From positions 10,001 through 74,000 of the forward strand of contig JANAVB010015626.1 in assembly GCA_029216955.1 (NCBI GenBank): a stretch of DNA of 64,000 nucleotides, given 5' to 3'. Under the pieces are notes generated by a model, which was given only the letters and a program-made list of their open reading frames with translations, did not search any database and was not told where the DNA came from. Of this stretch, positions 50,142 through 60,279 are shown piece after piece. The position numbers and the translations under genes are program-made. Position 1 is the first letter of the stretch. Each line of letters begins with the position of its first letter. This stretch comes from Iris pallida. Its lineage: Eukaryota > Streptophyta > Magnoliopsida > Asparagales > Iridaceae.

Positions 50142-52791
50142 TGTCACGCCCCAGAACCAGAATACTAGAGAGCGGGGGCAGACATAGCCAGCTACGTATA
50201 ATAAAATGGGATCCACTCCACTATACGGTCACGGCTGTCAAGATATATGAGGGTTTATCTACAAGCCAACAGTCTCTTAAGGTCATGAACAAGCCTAGTG
50301 TCTCAATCATAAGCAAGTAAGTAAGAGTCACAAGATGTATGATCATTAAATATACAATAATAAGGCGTCCCAAATATTACATATTCAGCTGATCATGAAG
50401 CTAGTCGTTATAAAATGTTAGGACTAGCAAGAGTTTAGTCATACATGATCAACCCTAGGATTTGTCAATCATGTTACAGCCCGTAGGCAGACAGTAAGTA
50501 AGTACAATCGAGCTAAACAGGTGCTCGTCGGCTAAACGCCTCAAAAGAATATTTTTACAATAGAGCGGGAGAGCCAAAAATAACCCACTCGTTGCCCTGG
50601 TTACGTCTGGTGTTCACCATCGGGCTGGAAAAACGGTAGATCCTCTTGAGCTGCTCCGGAATCTGGCCATACAAAACCAGCTGGGTCAGACCCCAGAAAG
50701 AGCAAGTGCCACAAAGGAGGCTTCACTTAATAACTAAAACCAGCAATCAGCACAAGATATAAATATAAATAAAAATAAGGACTGGAATAAAAGGAAACAT
50801 ATCAGGATGATATACGACGAGATAACCATGGAACTATTCAGATAGCCAGGTTACAATCCGTAAACCAAACAAGGACCGGGGTTGTAACCCTTCGTCTGAA
50901 CGGAGCTTGGAATTCTCACCAATTATCGGTAAAATAAATACAAGCATTCTGGTCATTTAATAGTCTGGAACAGGGTCAGGGCAAGACTAGACTGGTTAGA
51001 CTCCATCCAATCACTTCACGGCCAAGCAAGAATTACGGCTTGATACTTTAACTAACTAGGGTTGTCACAAGCCTAATTACTAACAAGATGCAGTAAGATT
51101 ATTCCACAGCCACAGGCCCTGCAGACCATCCAGGTCACCCAGGTCGAGAGATTAGGGTTGAATTCAGGTGGGTACATCGTCCAGGAAACGCATGTACCCT
51201 TAAGCAGTTTGAAGGGTGCAACACATGACAGTGTGCTGGAAATGTGCCCTACTCGACGGCAGGCTACAGATCCCAAGCGCGCCCAGGTAACGGGATTGCC
51301 TGTAGCTGGAAAATCTCTTCATGACTAATGTATTAATCTAGTTGTTAACCTTAGTCCATTTTAGTAGGTACTCCTGACCGTGGTACTCAGGAGTCCCCTC
51401 CTAGACATGATGCAAGACAGGACTGGATTATTTGTACAAGCACAATCGCCCACGGTGTCCAGGTTATTTATACAGGTCATATCATGTCAGGTAGCCGTCG
51501 CAATAGCTTATCAAGATATAATATGTCAGGTTTATCATGTCAAGTGTACTTGTCAGGAGTGCGCCACGACGGGCCACTATCAGGTCGTGTCAGGTCATTA
51601 TGTCAGGAGTGCACCACTACGGGTCACTATCGTGTCATGCTCAGGTATCATTTCCAAACATATTAAACAAATCCATGATTATCAAGTTCATGACAAGAGA
51701 CGTAAGGATATAAAATGGACGTTAAATATCTAATAAAGTATCAATATACAGGGCTATAGAAGATCAAGGGTAATCAGGCTACGCTCAAGCTAGGCTACGC
51801 TCAGGCTAGCGTACGCTCAGGTCTGCGTACCAAAGGATCCATACACTTCCAATGGGAAGCGTACGCAAGGGTCAGCGTACACAAGGGCACGCTCAAGCTA
51901 CAGGTCAGCGTACGCTCAAGCTAGCGTACGCTCAAGAGCAGCGTACACAAGTCAGCGTAGGCTCGCTAAAGAGCAGCGTACACAAGTCAGCGTACGCTCG
52001 CTAAAGAGCAGCGTACACAAGTCAGCGTATGCTCGCTAAAGAGCAGCGTACACAAGTTAGCGTACGCTCACTAAAGAGCAGCGTACACAAGTCAGCGTAC
52101 GCTCGCTAAAGAGCAGCGTACAGCTCAGTGGCGTAAGCTAAAAAGCTAGCTCACTGTTCACTGTCTTCTCCAAATGGCAAGAACAGCAAGAACTCTAAAG
52201 TTGAATCTAAGCTTTAATTGTCCATATCTTGGTCAAAACAAGTCCGAATCCAACTTTCCAAAGGTCAAAATTGGGTAGAATGAAATTCTCTAAAACATGG
52301 AACCATCAAAACTTGAAAACAAACAAGTTTGATAGATCAAAACACCAAAAATCCAAAAATAGTAAAACTCTAGATCTACAAGAATTAAAGCCTCAAAATA
52401 GAAAATGACAAGTTCTAATGTGGTTTAAAATCATGAGGAGAAGCTAATGAAACCATCAAAAGGAGTTCTTTTGTGGAAGTAAGTTGCACTTGCCTATGAT
52501 GTTCTTGGTTGGTGGAGAAGAGTAATGGTAGGGGAAGGAGAAGTAAATAAGAATTATGGAGGAGAGAGAAGGTTGGTGGGGATAATAAAGAGGGGGTTAT
52601 GGTAGAAATGAAGGAGAAGCATAGGCTAAGGTGTTCCACCCTTGGCCCATGATGAACCAAGCATTGGGCCGGCCAAACCAAGCCAACCCTAACCGAGAGT
52701 TAAACCAAGCCGAGAGCTAAACAAGGAATAATACAAGAAAACACACGTACACGTATTTCCAAAATACGTAATACGAACCACAGGCATTACA
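50142..52791 (-). mobile_element. 5' LTR of TR-GAG element
   Basis: 2650 bases, TG...CA, the partner of 45825-48487. The right-hand duplication CATAC follows at 52792. Confidence 0.92.
51780..52125. repeat. GCGTACGC array in TR-GAG 5' LTR
   Basis: Same organisation as 47460-47835, with about five tandem 35-bp units. A few units show decayed motifs (GCGTAGGC, GCGTATGC). Confidence 0.88.
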
Positions 52792-53164
52792 CATACGCTC
52801 AGCCAAAGCCATACGCTCAAGGCCATACGCTCAGTCAAAGCCGTACGCTCAGTGAATATTTTATTATTTCTTGAATGATAACACAGCATACGTTTAATGG
52901 AGGATGAATCTGACACTTCGTTTTTTGTGCAAAGACAGCTGCCTTATGAAGATTAAACATCGTATGGGTTTTCGAGAATTGATTTTATCTCTTACGAGGA
53001 CAGCTCATCAGCCATCATAAATGCACAGTCATCATTATTGTCATTTCTGACAGTCTGTCGGCCATCATATCTGGAACACGACGCGCGAGAGATATTTGTC
53101 AGTTATTAGAAGATATGGCGTATTTGAGAAGATTGAGGATAGCCACGTGTCTACTTCCTCAATG

Positions 53165-53520
53165 CTTACGACTCCTTGCCAACCAAGTGAGCGTATGGAC
53201 TCCATACGACTCCTTGTCAATCAAGTGAGCGTATGGCCTCCATATGACTCCTTGTCAATCAAGTGAGCGTATGGCCTTCATACGACTCCTTGTCGATCAA
53301 GTGAGCGTATGGCCTTCATACGACTCCTTATCAATCAAGTGAGCGTATGGACTTCATACGACTCCTTATCAATCAAGTGAGCGTATGGACTCCATACGAC
53401 TCCTTGTTAATAAAGTGAGCGTATCAGCTTTATATGACTCATCATCAATCAAGTGAGCGTATGGACATATGTCTTCAAAAGGTAGCGTATGACTCCTCTT
53501 CAACAAAGACAGCGTATCAC
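53165..53520. repeat. 38-bp tandem array with CGTATGG/CCATACG palindrome
   Basis: About eight units of the type actccttgtcaatcaagtgagcgtatggccttcatacg. Each contains an inverted pair, GCGTATGG and CCATACG, three bases apart, so each unit is a near-perfect palindromic site. It lies in the U3 about 250-600 bases before the TATA box. Confidence 0.9.
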
Positions 53521-53769
53521 AGCAAATGCATTCAGGATAATTTTAAAACGTACAGTCAACACACGTTCTCACGTGTCCTGTACTCAGTTACCCACTTATT
53601 TAGAAGTTATGCAACGTGGCATCTATGCCATCAAGCGCTCCTAGATATATTCTACTACTTTCAACCGCACTCTAATGTGTCTTCATCAGAATTTGCCACG
53701 CGTCCCTGCAGTTATGCACACGTCAAGTAACTGACTGAGCGTATGCTTCAGAACAGTTATCCAGAACTC

Positions 53770-53777
53770 TATAAAAG
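53770..53777 (+). promoter_or_regulatory. TATA box of element 2 LTR
   Basis: TATAAAAG in the context 'gaactctataaaagagag', followed by a leader similar in layout to that of element 1. Confidence 0.7.
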
Positions 53778-53981
53778 AGAGTTTCTTCATCTTCATCAGA
53801 CTACATTCAATTCAGAGAGAATAGAGAGATTGCCCAGTTGCTGTCCAAATTCTTCGAAGTTCGAGTTTTCTTCATCGTATCGTCCAAGGGATAAAGTAAT
53901 CGTCTTCTAGATTAGATTTCTACAGTTGTAATTTTCTCAGAAACACAATAAATAAAGTGAATTTATTTATGGAAAACAAAT

Positions 53982-53999
53982 TGGCAACTCTGCTGGGGA
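53982..53999 (+). other. Primer-binding site, element 2 (tRNA-Arg type)
   Basis: TGGCAACTCTGCTGGGGA, three bases after the LTR end. It differs by one G/A change and one extra G from the site of element 1. It is translated as part of ORF1 (LATLLGK). Confidence 0.7.
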
Positions 54000-55030
54000 A
54001 AGCTGTCTCCTCCAACGAGATAGCAACAACTCAATGCGATACTTCGTCGATCGGTTCGACGAAGAAAGTGATGGTCGTACAATTCGACCAATCTGCTTAC
54101 GAAGAAATGCTCAAAGCGAAGAAGGGCCGAACTGCTTCCTCTGCTCTTCTTGTTGCCAAGAAGAAGGGACATTCTGTCTATGTCCCTAAGTCTTCTTCGA
54201 CTGCCCGAGACGCTTCTGTCACTCACGCTGACAAGAACACGTCTCCAACTTCAACGAAGCACGCCTCGGCTTCTTTGAACACGACAACAGTGGTTTCTCC
54301 TAGTCACGCTGACAAAATGGGTTCTTTAACCAAGTCAGCATGTCCAAGGAAAACCATCTCTGGACATGTCAAAGTCTCTGCTCCTTCTACCCTTACGACA
54401 GCAGTCGGCTCTTTAGCCATTAATGACTCTGTACATATGGCTGTCAAAGGGCAGCGTACGGTAAAGGCAGCGTACAACAAAAGCCAACAGCAGGCAGCGT
54501 ACGCTAAGCCAAAGCCAGCGTATGCTAGTAAAAAGGCAGCGTATGACCAGAATTCTAAACTGAAGTCAGCGTACGCCAACCAATACAGTCCTTTAACTGT
54601 TTCTTAAAATCAGGCTGGGGGTTCTCTTCCACAGAACATACGAATAATTCCCCCACAACTTGCACATCTTGTGCCAACCAAGGAGAAAGACTCTTTAGTC
54701 AACTCCTCTACTCCTAAGGTCTTTACCTCTGGAGTTAATTTGACTAGTACTTTTACTAGATCAAACAAAGGAAAATGCCTTTTGGCTATTTCCTCTAAAG
54801 ATGGATTATTACCGACTCCCAGTCGGAATAATGTCCATCTTCCTTCTCTTAAAATTTCCCGATCTGAGAAAGGCAAATTACAAGTATCCAAGACTGATAC
54901 TAAAGTCATATCTCCTACGGATCTTCGTAACAAGCTTAACCGGAATCATCTCGGTTCCACTTCCGGTATAAAGAAGCCTTATCAAACTGAGACAAGTAAA
55001 ATAGACCCTGATGCAGAATATGCCAAGAAC

Positions 55031-55035
55031 TATAT
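55031..55035. repeat. Target-site duplication TATAT (left)
   Basis: TATAT here and at 62487-62491 flanks the LARD element exactly. Confidence 0.9.
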
Positions 55036-57246
55036 TGTAGTGACCCGCTCCGCCCTAGCGGAACGCCGATTCCAAACGGTGTGTGCAACGACTCAAAACA
55101 AGCCGTCGACCCGAAGAGTTGCCTCGACCCGATGAAGTATCGATGCAAATCGATGCCAGACTTGCCTTGGCCCGTCAAGATGAATCCAGACTTAGACTTC
55201 CAAAGGCGCGCTCGGAGTATCGCTCGGCCAATGCAAACATCGCTAAGGTGGGTGGCTCCGATGAACCCGTCTGTGCTTAGCCTAGACACATAACAAAACG
55301 GACACATTCACGAGAATCGCTAAGCGATAACATCTTACATGCTAATAAACGACTCAACGTGCCTAGCTAAGGGAATAATCCCATCTTGCATGCTTGTTTA
55401 GAACATGGAAAAGAACTCGGCAATTATAGAAACGCTCGTACTGCGCTCTATGCTCGTGCTATGGCACAAGCTCACGTTCATGTCCCTTATACGTTCAAAC
55501 AATAAAACAATGAATGGTTTACAACAATGAAATGGGAAGGCTATTAACATAGTCGCTCCGAGTAGAGTTTAGCAACATTGAAAGACTATGGGACCGATGG
55601 GTCGCCAAGGCGACTCCCACACTGGGAATTGCGTAATGCGTGAATGAATGGATCAACAAATGAATGAATGAATGAATGAATGAATGAATACATAAATGAA
55701 TCGATGAATCAAATGAACAAGTGAAAGAAAGAAAGAAAAGAAAGAATACATGAAAGATAAGACATGGAAGACGCTATCGACAGGTGTGACGGGCACGTGC
55801 AACGGGGCTCGCTACCCGCGCTGTACGGACGCCAACCTGGTCGATAACGCATTATGGTTAAGGGTTAGCCTACGGCTCGGAGTTAGCTGCTAAGTTAAAA
55901 TGATAAGACAATACGAAATGGTCGTGGACAAACGGCATGGGCGATGGGGGGGAATACCGTGGCCATCGTATGGAAGGATTCTGCGGCACGGGCATTGGAG
56001 GGGAAAACCGTGGCCGGCCTAGGCAGAATCAATACGGCGCTTACGGGCTGCTTGGGTGCGGGCTTGGGCACCAAGAGACGTAAGTAGGAGGGTATATTCA
56101 AGAGACTTAACGGGGTGTACCAGCCATCACCCTACGTTAAGTTGAGAATTGCCACAGGGGAATGTCCTAAATGGCTTGTAAAGCCAGCGACCCGTGCATG
56201 TAGATTAAGTGGACCATGCTGGTGGCAATCCACGTGCAAGTTCTTGCATTGAAATCAAAGTAGTCTAAGTTAAATGAACAAGTGTCTCCTGAACATGCCC
56301 GAAATATAACACTCCTGAACATGCTTGTAAAGTAACATCCTGAACATGAACGTGCTCGAAATGTAACATGCCTGAACATGCTTGAAATATACCACCCCGA
56401 ACATGCTTGAAATGTGCCTCTTGAACATGCTCGAAACGTAACACTAGAACATGCCCACAATGTGCTAGAACCCGAGACATGGACACGACCGTAACATTGA
56501 ATGTTTACATAAATCACGTCATGTTACTTCATGTTAATGTTGACTAACTTGGTTTACCTTGGACAGGGAAGGCCGGACGGTAAGTATGGGTAAGTCGTGC
56601 ATGCATTTTCCATGCGACACTTGAAATCAGCAACACGAGATAGGTCATGATATGTGCCATGAAACTGATCCTAAGGCAAGATTAGAAAGACAATGAATGA
56701 TAGCGGTGCACAAAAGTAAATGCAACGTGTTTGGTAATGATAGCATTGTGGGCGAGCTAGCCTCCCCACCAGTGCATAACAATGTGCTGATAACCCCACA
56801 GTATGCTTGCAGGATAGCAGGAGACGCCGGCGGGTGCGGAGCTTCCATCGAAAGTGTCAAGGCGCGGAGCCAACTCTGGGGCCTTGGAATGTTGCAAGAA
56901 GCTGAAGCACCCTATACAGGACATAATGTATCGGAACATCGCCATGTATCATTCCATGTTGTAAGCCACTTGGCACGCCTTTTATGTTTCAGAGAGAGAG
57001 CTTGAGCGATTTGTAATATCGGCCTAGCGCCGCTTGTAAACTTCTTGAAATTCAATAAAGAGATTTGGATTCGCTTCTACTTGTGTTCATTTTTACTTCC
57101 GCTGCAAATGGGGACACTCTGTGCAACTCTGTGGCCTAGACTCAAATCGGCCGTTTCTGGACTTGGCCTTGCACGGGCGCAACCTAGGCCCGTGCGGCAT
57201 CACGCCTTAGCGAGGACGATCGCTCCTACGGGAGCGGGGCGTGACA
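55036..57246 (+). mobile_element. 5' LTR of LARD element
   Basis: 2211 bases with TG...CA ends. It contains a TGAA microsatellite (55664-55690) and a GAACATGC array (56275-56470). The 5' end (cgctccgccctagcgg) and 3' end (cgctcctacgggagcgggg) each form a short inverted repeat. Confidence 0.92.
56275..56470. repeat. GAACATGCTCGAAAT array in LARD 5' LTR
   Basis: About eight irregular units of the type 'cctgaacatgctcgaaatgtaaca', 22-29 bases each. The array is present at the same place in the 3' LTR. Confidence 0.85.
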
Positions 57247-57249
57247 GAT

Positions 57250-57261
57250 TGGTATCAGAGC
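57250..57261 (+). other. Primer-binding site, tRNA-iMet type
   Basis: TGGTATCAGAGC, the exact complement of the plant initiator tRNA-Met 3' end, three bases after the LTR. Confidence 0.93.
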
Positions 57262-60241
57262 ACGGCTTTACGTCCTTGGACTTCATTTCGATTATCTCAG
57301 TTTTGAAAGCTCGGTTGGAAGAAAAGAAGTGTACGCTCTCTCTCCTTGTGCCTTGGGATGTTCCATACAATAAGTCTAATATTTTCAAAAGCTCGTACAA
57401 GTACTCGGTTGAACGGGATCAATAGGCGAAGGCCTTTGTGCCACTACGACGGACTTGATAGGCGAAGGCCTTTGTGCCGAACCACGACGGACTTGAGTTG
57501 GAAGGAACCGATGCTAAAAAGTTAGCAAACGCAAGGCGTGCTTGAATAAGCTTATGCTGACGATAGCAAATGAGTACACGAGATCGAAGTATTGTTCGAA
57601 CGGGATGGTCATGCACGCAGCCTTTTGGCTAAGTAGTGCGGAGTATCACGCACCTAGACCCTTTGGTGCAAACGAGTTGCGAACGAGAATGAGTGAGCGT
57701 GCAAACTTGAATGTAGTCCGTGCGGGATGGTTAAGTGGTACAACTTAGTCCGCATGTCGCGCACCTCGACTCTTGGGTGCAATCGGGTTGCGAGCGATAT
57801 CGAGTATCACTCGATCGAGAGCGAAAATACACTTTAAGTGTCTATCGATAGGAACGCTATCGAGTTAACGCTTAGGCGTGCACGAAAGATTATCTTAGAT
57901 TTTGAGGATTAGCCTGAACGACTTAGTACGTCGAGGCGACGCGAGCGATTACGCTAGAGATTCGTCGAACGAATCTGAAGGACATCTTAGCGCATGACGC
58001 GAACGTGATTGAGGATTAGACCGTATGGCTTGAACCCGAGTGGTGTATGTGATAGGTTCGAATAAGAATAAGAATGAGGGTCGACGACTAGTCGAGTGGC
58101 TCGAATCCGAGTGGTGTATGGATGTTCTTGGAAATAGTTCGAGCGAAATCGAGGATTACGAGTATGTCGGCGAGGCGATGCGGTCGCGCAAAGCCTTAGA
58201 ACGCGTCACACTTAGTTGGTTGTGACTTCGATTGTCCCGAGCGAGATGTCGCTCGGACAACTTGTCGTTAGACATCGTGAGTTAGAAAACGACTCGGAAC
58301 GACAGAGGTAAATGAATGGTCTTGATCGAGGAAACTTAGAGGATTGCGCGTATGATCTCGGATTGATTCAAATGAATCGCGACTTGAGTTTGAACAACGA
58401 TCTTGACCCTAGCTGGAGAGATAGCGGTCGAACTTGATCTTGAATATCGAGGAAATTGTGGAATATCCAACTCGGACAATAGCATCAATGCATGACTCGA
58501 AAATTGGTTGCAAAGGAAGATCGTCAGGTTACGCATATCGTCGATGGTATTGAGGCGTATCAAAGATCGATATGCGATAACTCGGGGGTACTCTGACTCG
58601 GCGAATGACGATCGTGCAAATGTCATTGTTCCGTTGGATGCTATACTCGGGATATTAAAATGCGTCGAGGAAAATATAGACGTGGCTCGAGGATTTTCTG
58701 GTTGAATGAAGGACGGTCGGACTGTCGAATAGAGATCGCAGCTTGGATGAAAATGAAGTGTTTGGATTTCTTCGACGAAAACCCCAACGTCGACATTCTT
58801 GTCTTATGCGAGTGCAACTCCAGCCTCGCACATGCGTCGCGCCGATTAGGGCGATCACTCCGCGTGAGCGCTGGTATGGTGATTCATACAGCGGGGGTGA
58901 TCGAACTTGCACGGCGTGACAATTTGATTGTTTCGACTTGTGGTTTGACGCGAAGGTGACTTGAGAACGATTTGGTATGCTTGTCGGTTGAATTTGAGGA
59001 TTGAGTAGGTCCAATCCGCGTATCGAGAATAAGTTAGTCTAAACTCAAACAAGAGTTCGCTCCGATGAGAATGATTATTACGCGGGAGCGTTGCATGGTG
59101 ATTCATGAACCACCGTGGATAATCGGACTCGCGTGAGATTTGGGGCGCAACGTATTGTCGAGCTAGACGACCTCGTGATCGAATACACGTATTGGTTAGA
59201 ATTGGTAAGCTGAATGGATTCGAATTCGTTGCGCTGCGCAACGAATGTCTTGATGCGAAATAGGCGATCATGCTCGATGTTTAGAAATCAGAGTGACGCG
59301 AGCTTGGGTAGAAAATCTGGTACTATCGACTTTGGTTTGACCCTAGGATTGGGGTCAGTGTTGGCATTATTGTTGGGGAACTATGATTCCAATCCTGACA
59401 TTGACTTAGCCTCGCAAAGATTGGCCTAGCGGTTAGGCGAAATGCCCTGTTTCATGAGTTATCAATCGAAGGATTGATCTAGAGGATTGGCATGGATGGA
59501 TTGTGTGAATCACAAATATAGGAATACCCCTCACGAGATTCGGCTGACATGCATATATTCAGGGACGCTTGAGTATGTGCACGATGCGACTCGAGTGAGA
59601 ATGACAAATTCTCTATCATGCGGCTAGGCGAAATGCAGGTATTTTGGGGACGCCTGAAATGCATGCACGATCCGGCCAAGTGATACGATGAGTTCTAGCA
59701 CGACTTGGGGAGTGAACGAGTGTCGTGAACGTGAAATCGTGCTAGTAAAAGTTGGTACAACGAATTGAACCATTGATAGGAAGTTATGCTCGACGATAGT
59801 ACAATACTTGGTCTTGAATTTGACAAGAAATTCTTAGACTTGGTCGACCCCGCTAAGAGGAAATCATACTGATTTCATGGACGAGAACACTTGAGAAGCG
59901 AATCGAGTCATCTCGATGACCGAGATAAACGAAAATGAGTTTGCTTTAGCCTACGACCCTCGTATTTGACAAATTACAACGTGCCTCGTGCAACTATTCC
60001 AGTTCCATGACACGTCAAAATGGCAACCGAATCAAAGAAACACGACAATTGAATAAGTATCATCAACTCTAAAATGAGTAAAAAGTCATTCGATAGAATT
60101 GATCGAACGTATGCGACACGGAACTTAGAAAGAAACCGAGTACCGTTCGATGCCATCGAACGGTAAAGCCATTCGATAGGAAATTGCCTAAAATGCGCAC
60201 ACGATCCGAGTTAAGGAATGGTAGGATGACCTGCACTCAGG
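57262..60241 (+). mobile_element. Non-coding interior of LARD element
   Basis: About 3 kb with no gag or pol similarity and only short chance frames. It begins with a tandem pair of 'ataggcgaaggcctttgtgcc' phrases (57422-57480). It is unusually rich in TCGA-containing words (tcgag, atcgag, gcgat). Its GC content and CpG density are higher than in the other interiors in the window. Confidence 0.75.
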
Positions 60242-60279
60242 AAGTCTCGAGGACGAGACTTGTTTTGAGTGGTGTATTA
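60242..60279 (+). other. 3' junction / polypurine region of LARD element
   Basis: aagtctcgaggacgagact resembles the gypsy 'cgaggacga' junction and lies about 20 bases before the 3' LTR. Confidence 0.6.

Larger units (their letters stand above)
45825..52791 (-). mobile_element. Complete gag-only gypsy element (TR-GAG type)
   Basis: Two LTRs of about 2.65 kb flank a 1.65-kb interior that encodes only a gag. Both ends are TG...CA with a perfect 5-bp duplication CATAC. The interior goes straight from gag to the polypurine tract, so protease, RT, RNase H and integrase are missing and the element must have been mobilised in trans. It sits inside the LTR of Ogre-like element 2. Confidence 0.93.
52797..53978 (+). 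mobile_element. 5' LTR of Ogre-like element 2, second segment
   Basis: It continues 45732-45824 after the TR-GAG insertion; together they make an LTR of about 1.27 kb. It holds CATACGCTCAG words at the start, a 38-bp array, a TATA box (53770) and an R-U5 ending GGAAAACA at 53978, three bases before the primer site. Confidence 0.8.
53969..55035 (+). pseudogene. ORF1 of Ogre-like element 2, first segment (one stop)
   Basis: The first ATG (53969) lies in the last ten bases of the LTR, and translation reads through the primer site. Conserved with element 1: LATLLGK and GSTKKVMVVQFDQSAYEEML. Then comes a Lys/Ser/Thr-rich region with HADK repeats and an Ala-Tyr rich part (54450-54590) in which the codons fall on repeated AGCGTACG/AGCGTATG words. 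A single TAA at 54605 interrupts the frame; the same frame then stays open to the target duplication at 55031-55035. It resumes at 62487 beyond the LARD element. No known enzymatic domain. Confidence 0.78.

Noticed and set aside
56167..56517. ORF with repeated FRACS peptide, seen in both LARD LTRs
   Set aside because: It is the translation of the GAACATGC array on the minus strand and does not extend outside the array.
58040..59014. Short ORFs in the LARD interior that might be a decayed gag or pol
   Set aside because: I looked for gag, RT, RNase H and integrase motifs in the visible frames and found none; all are short and unsupported.
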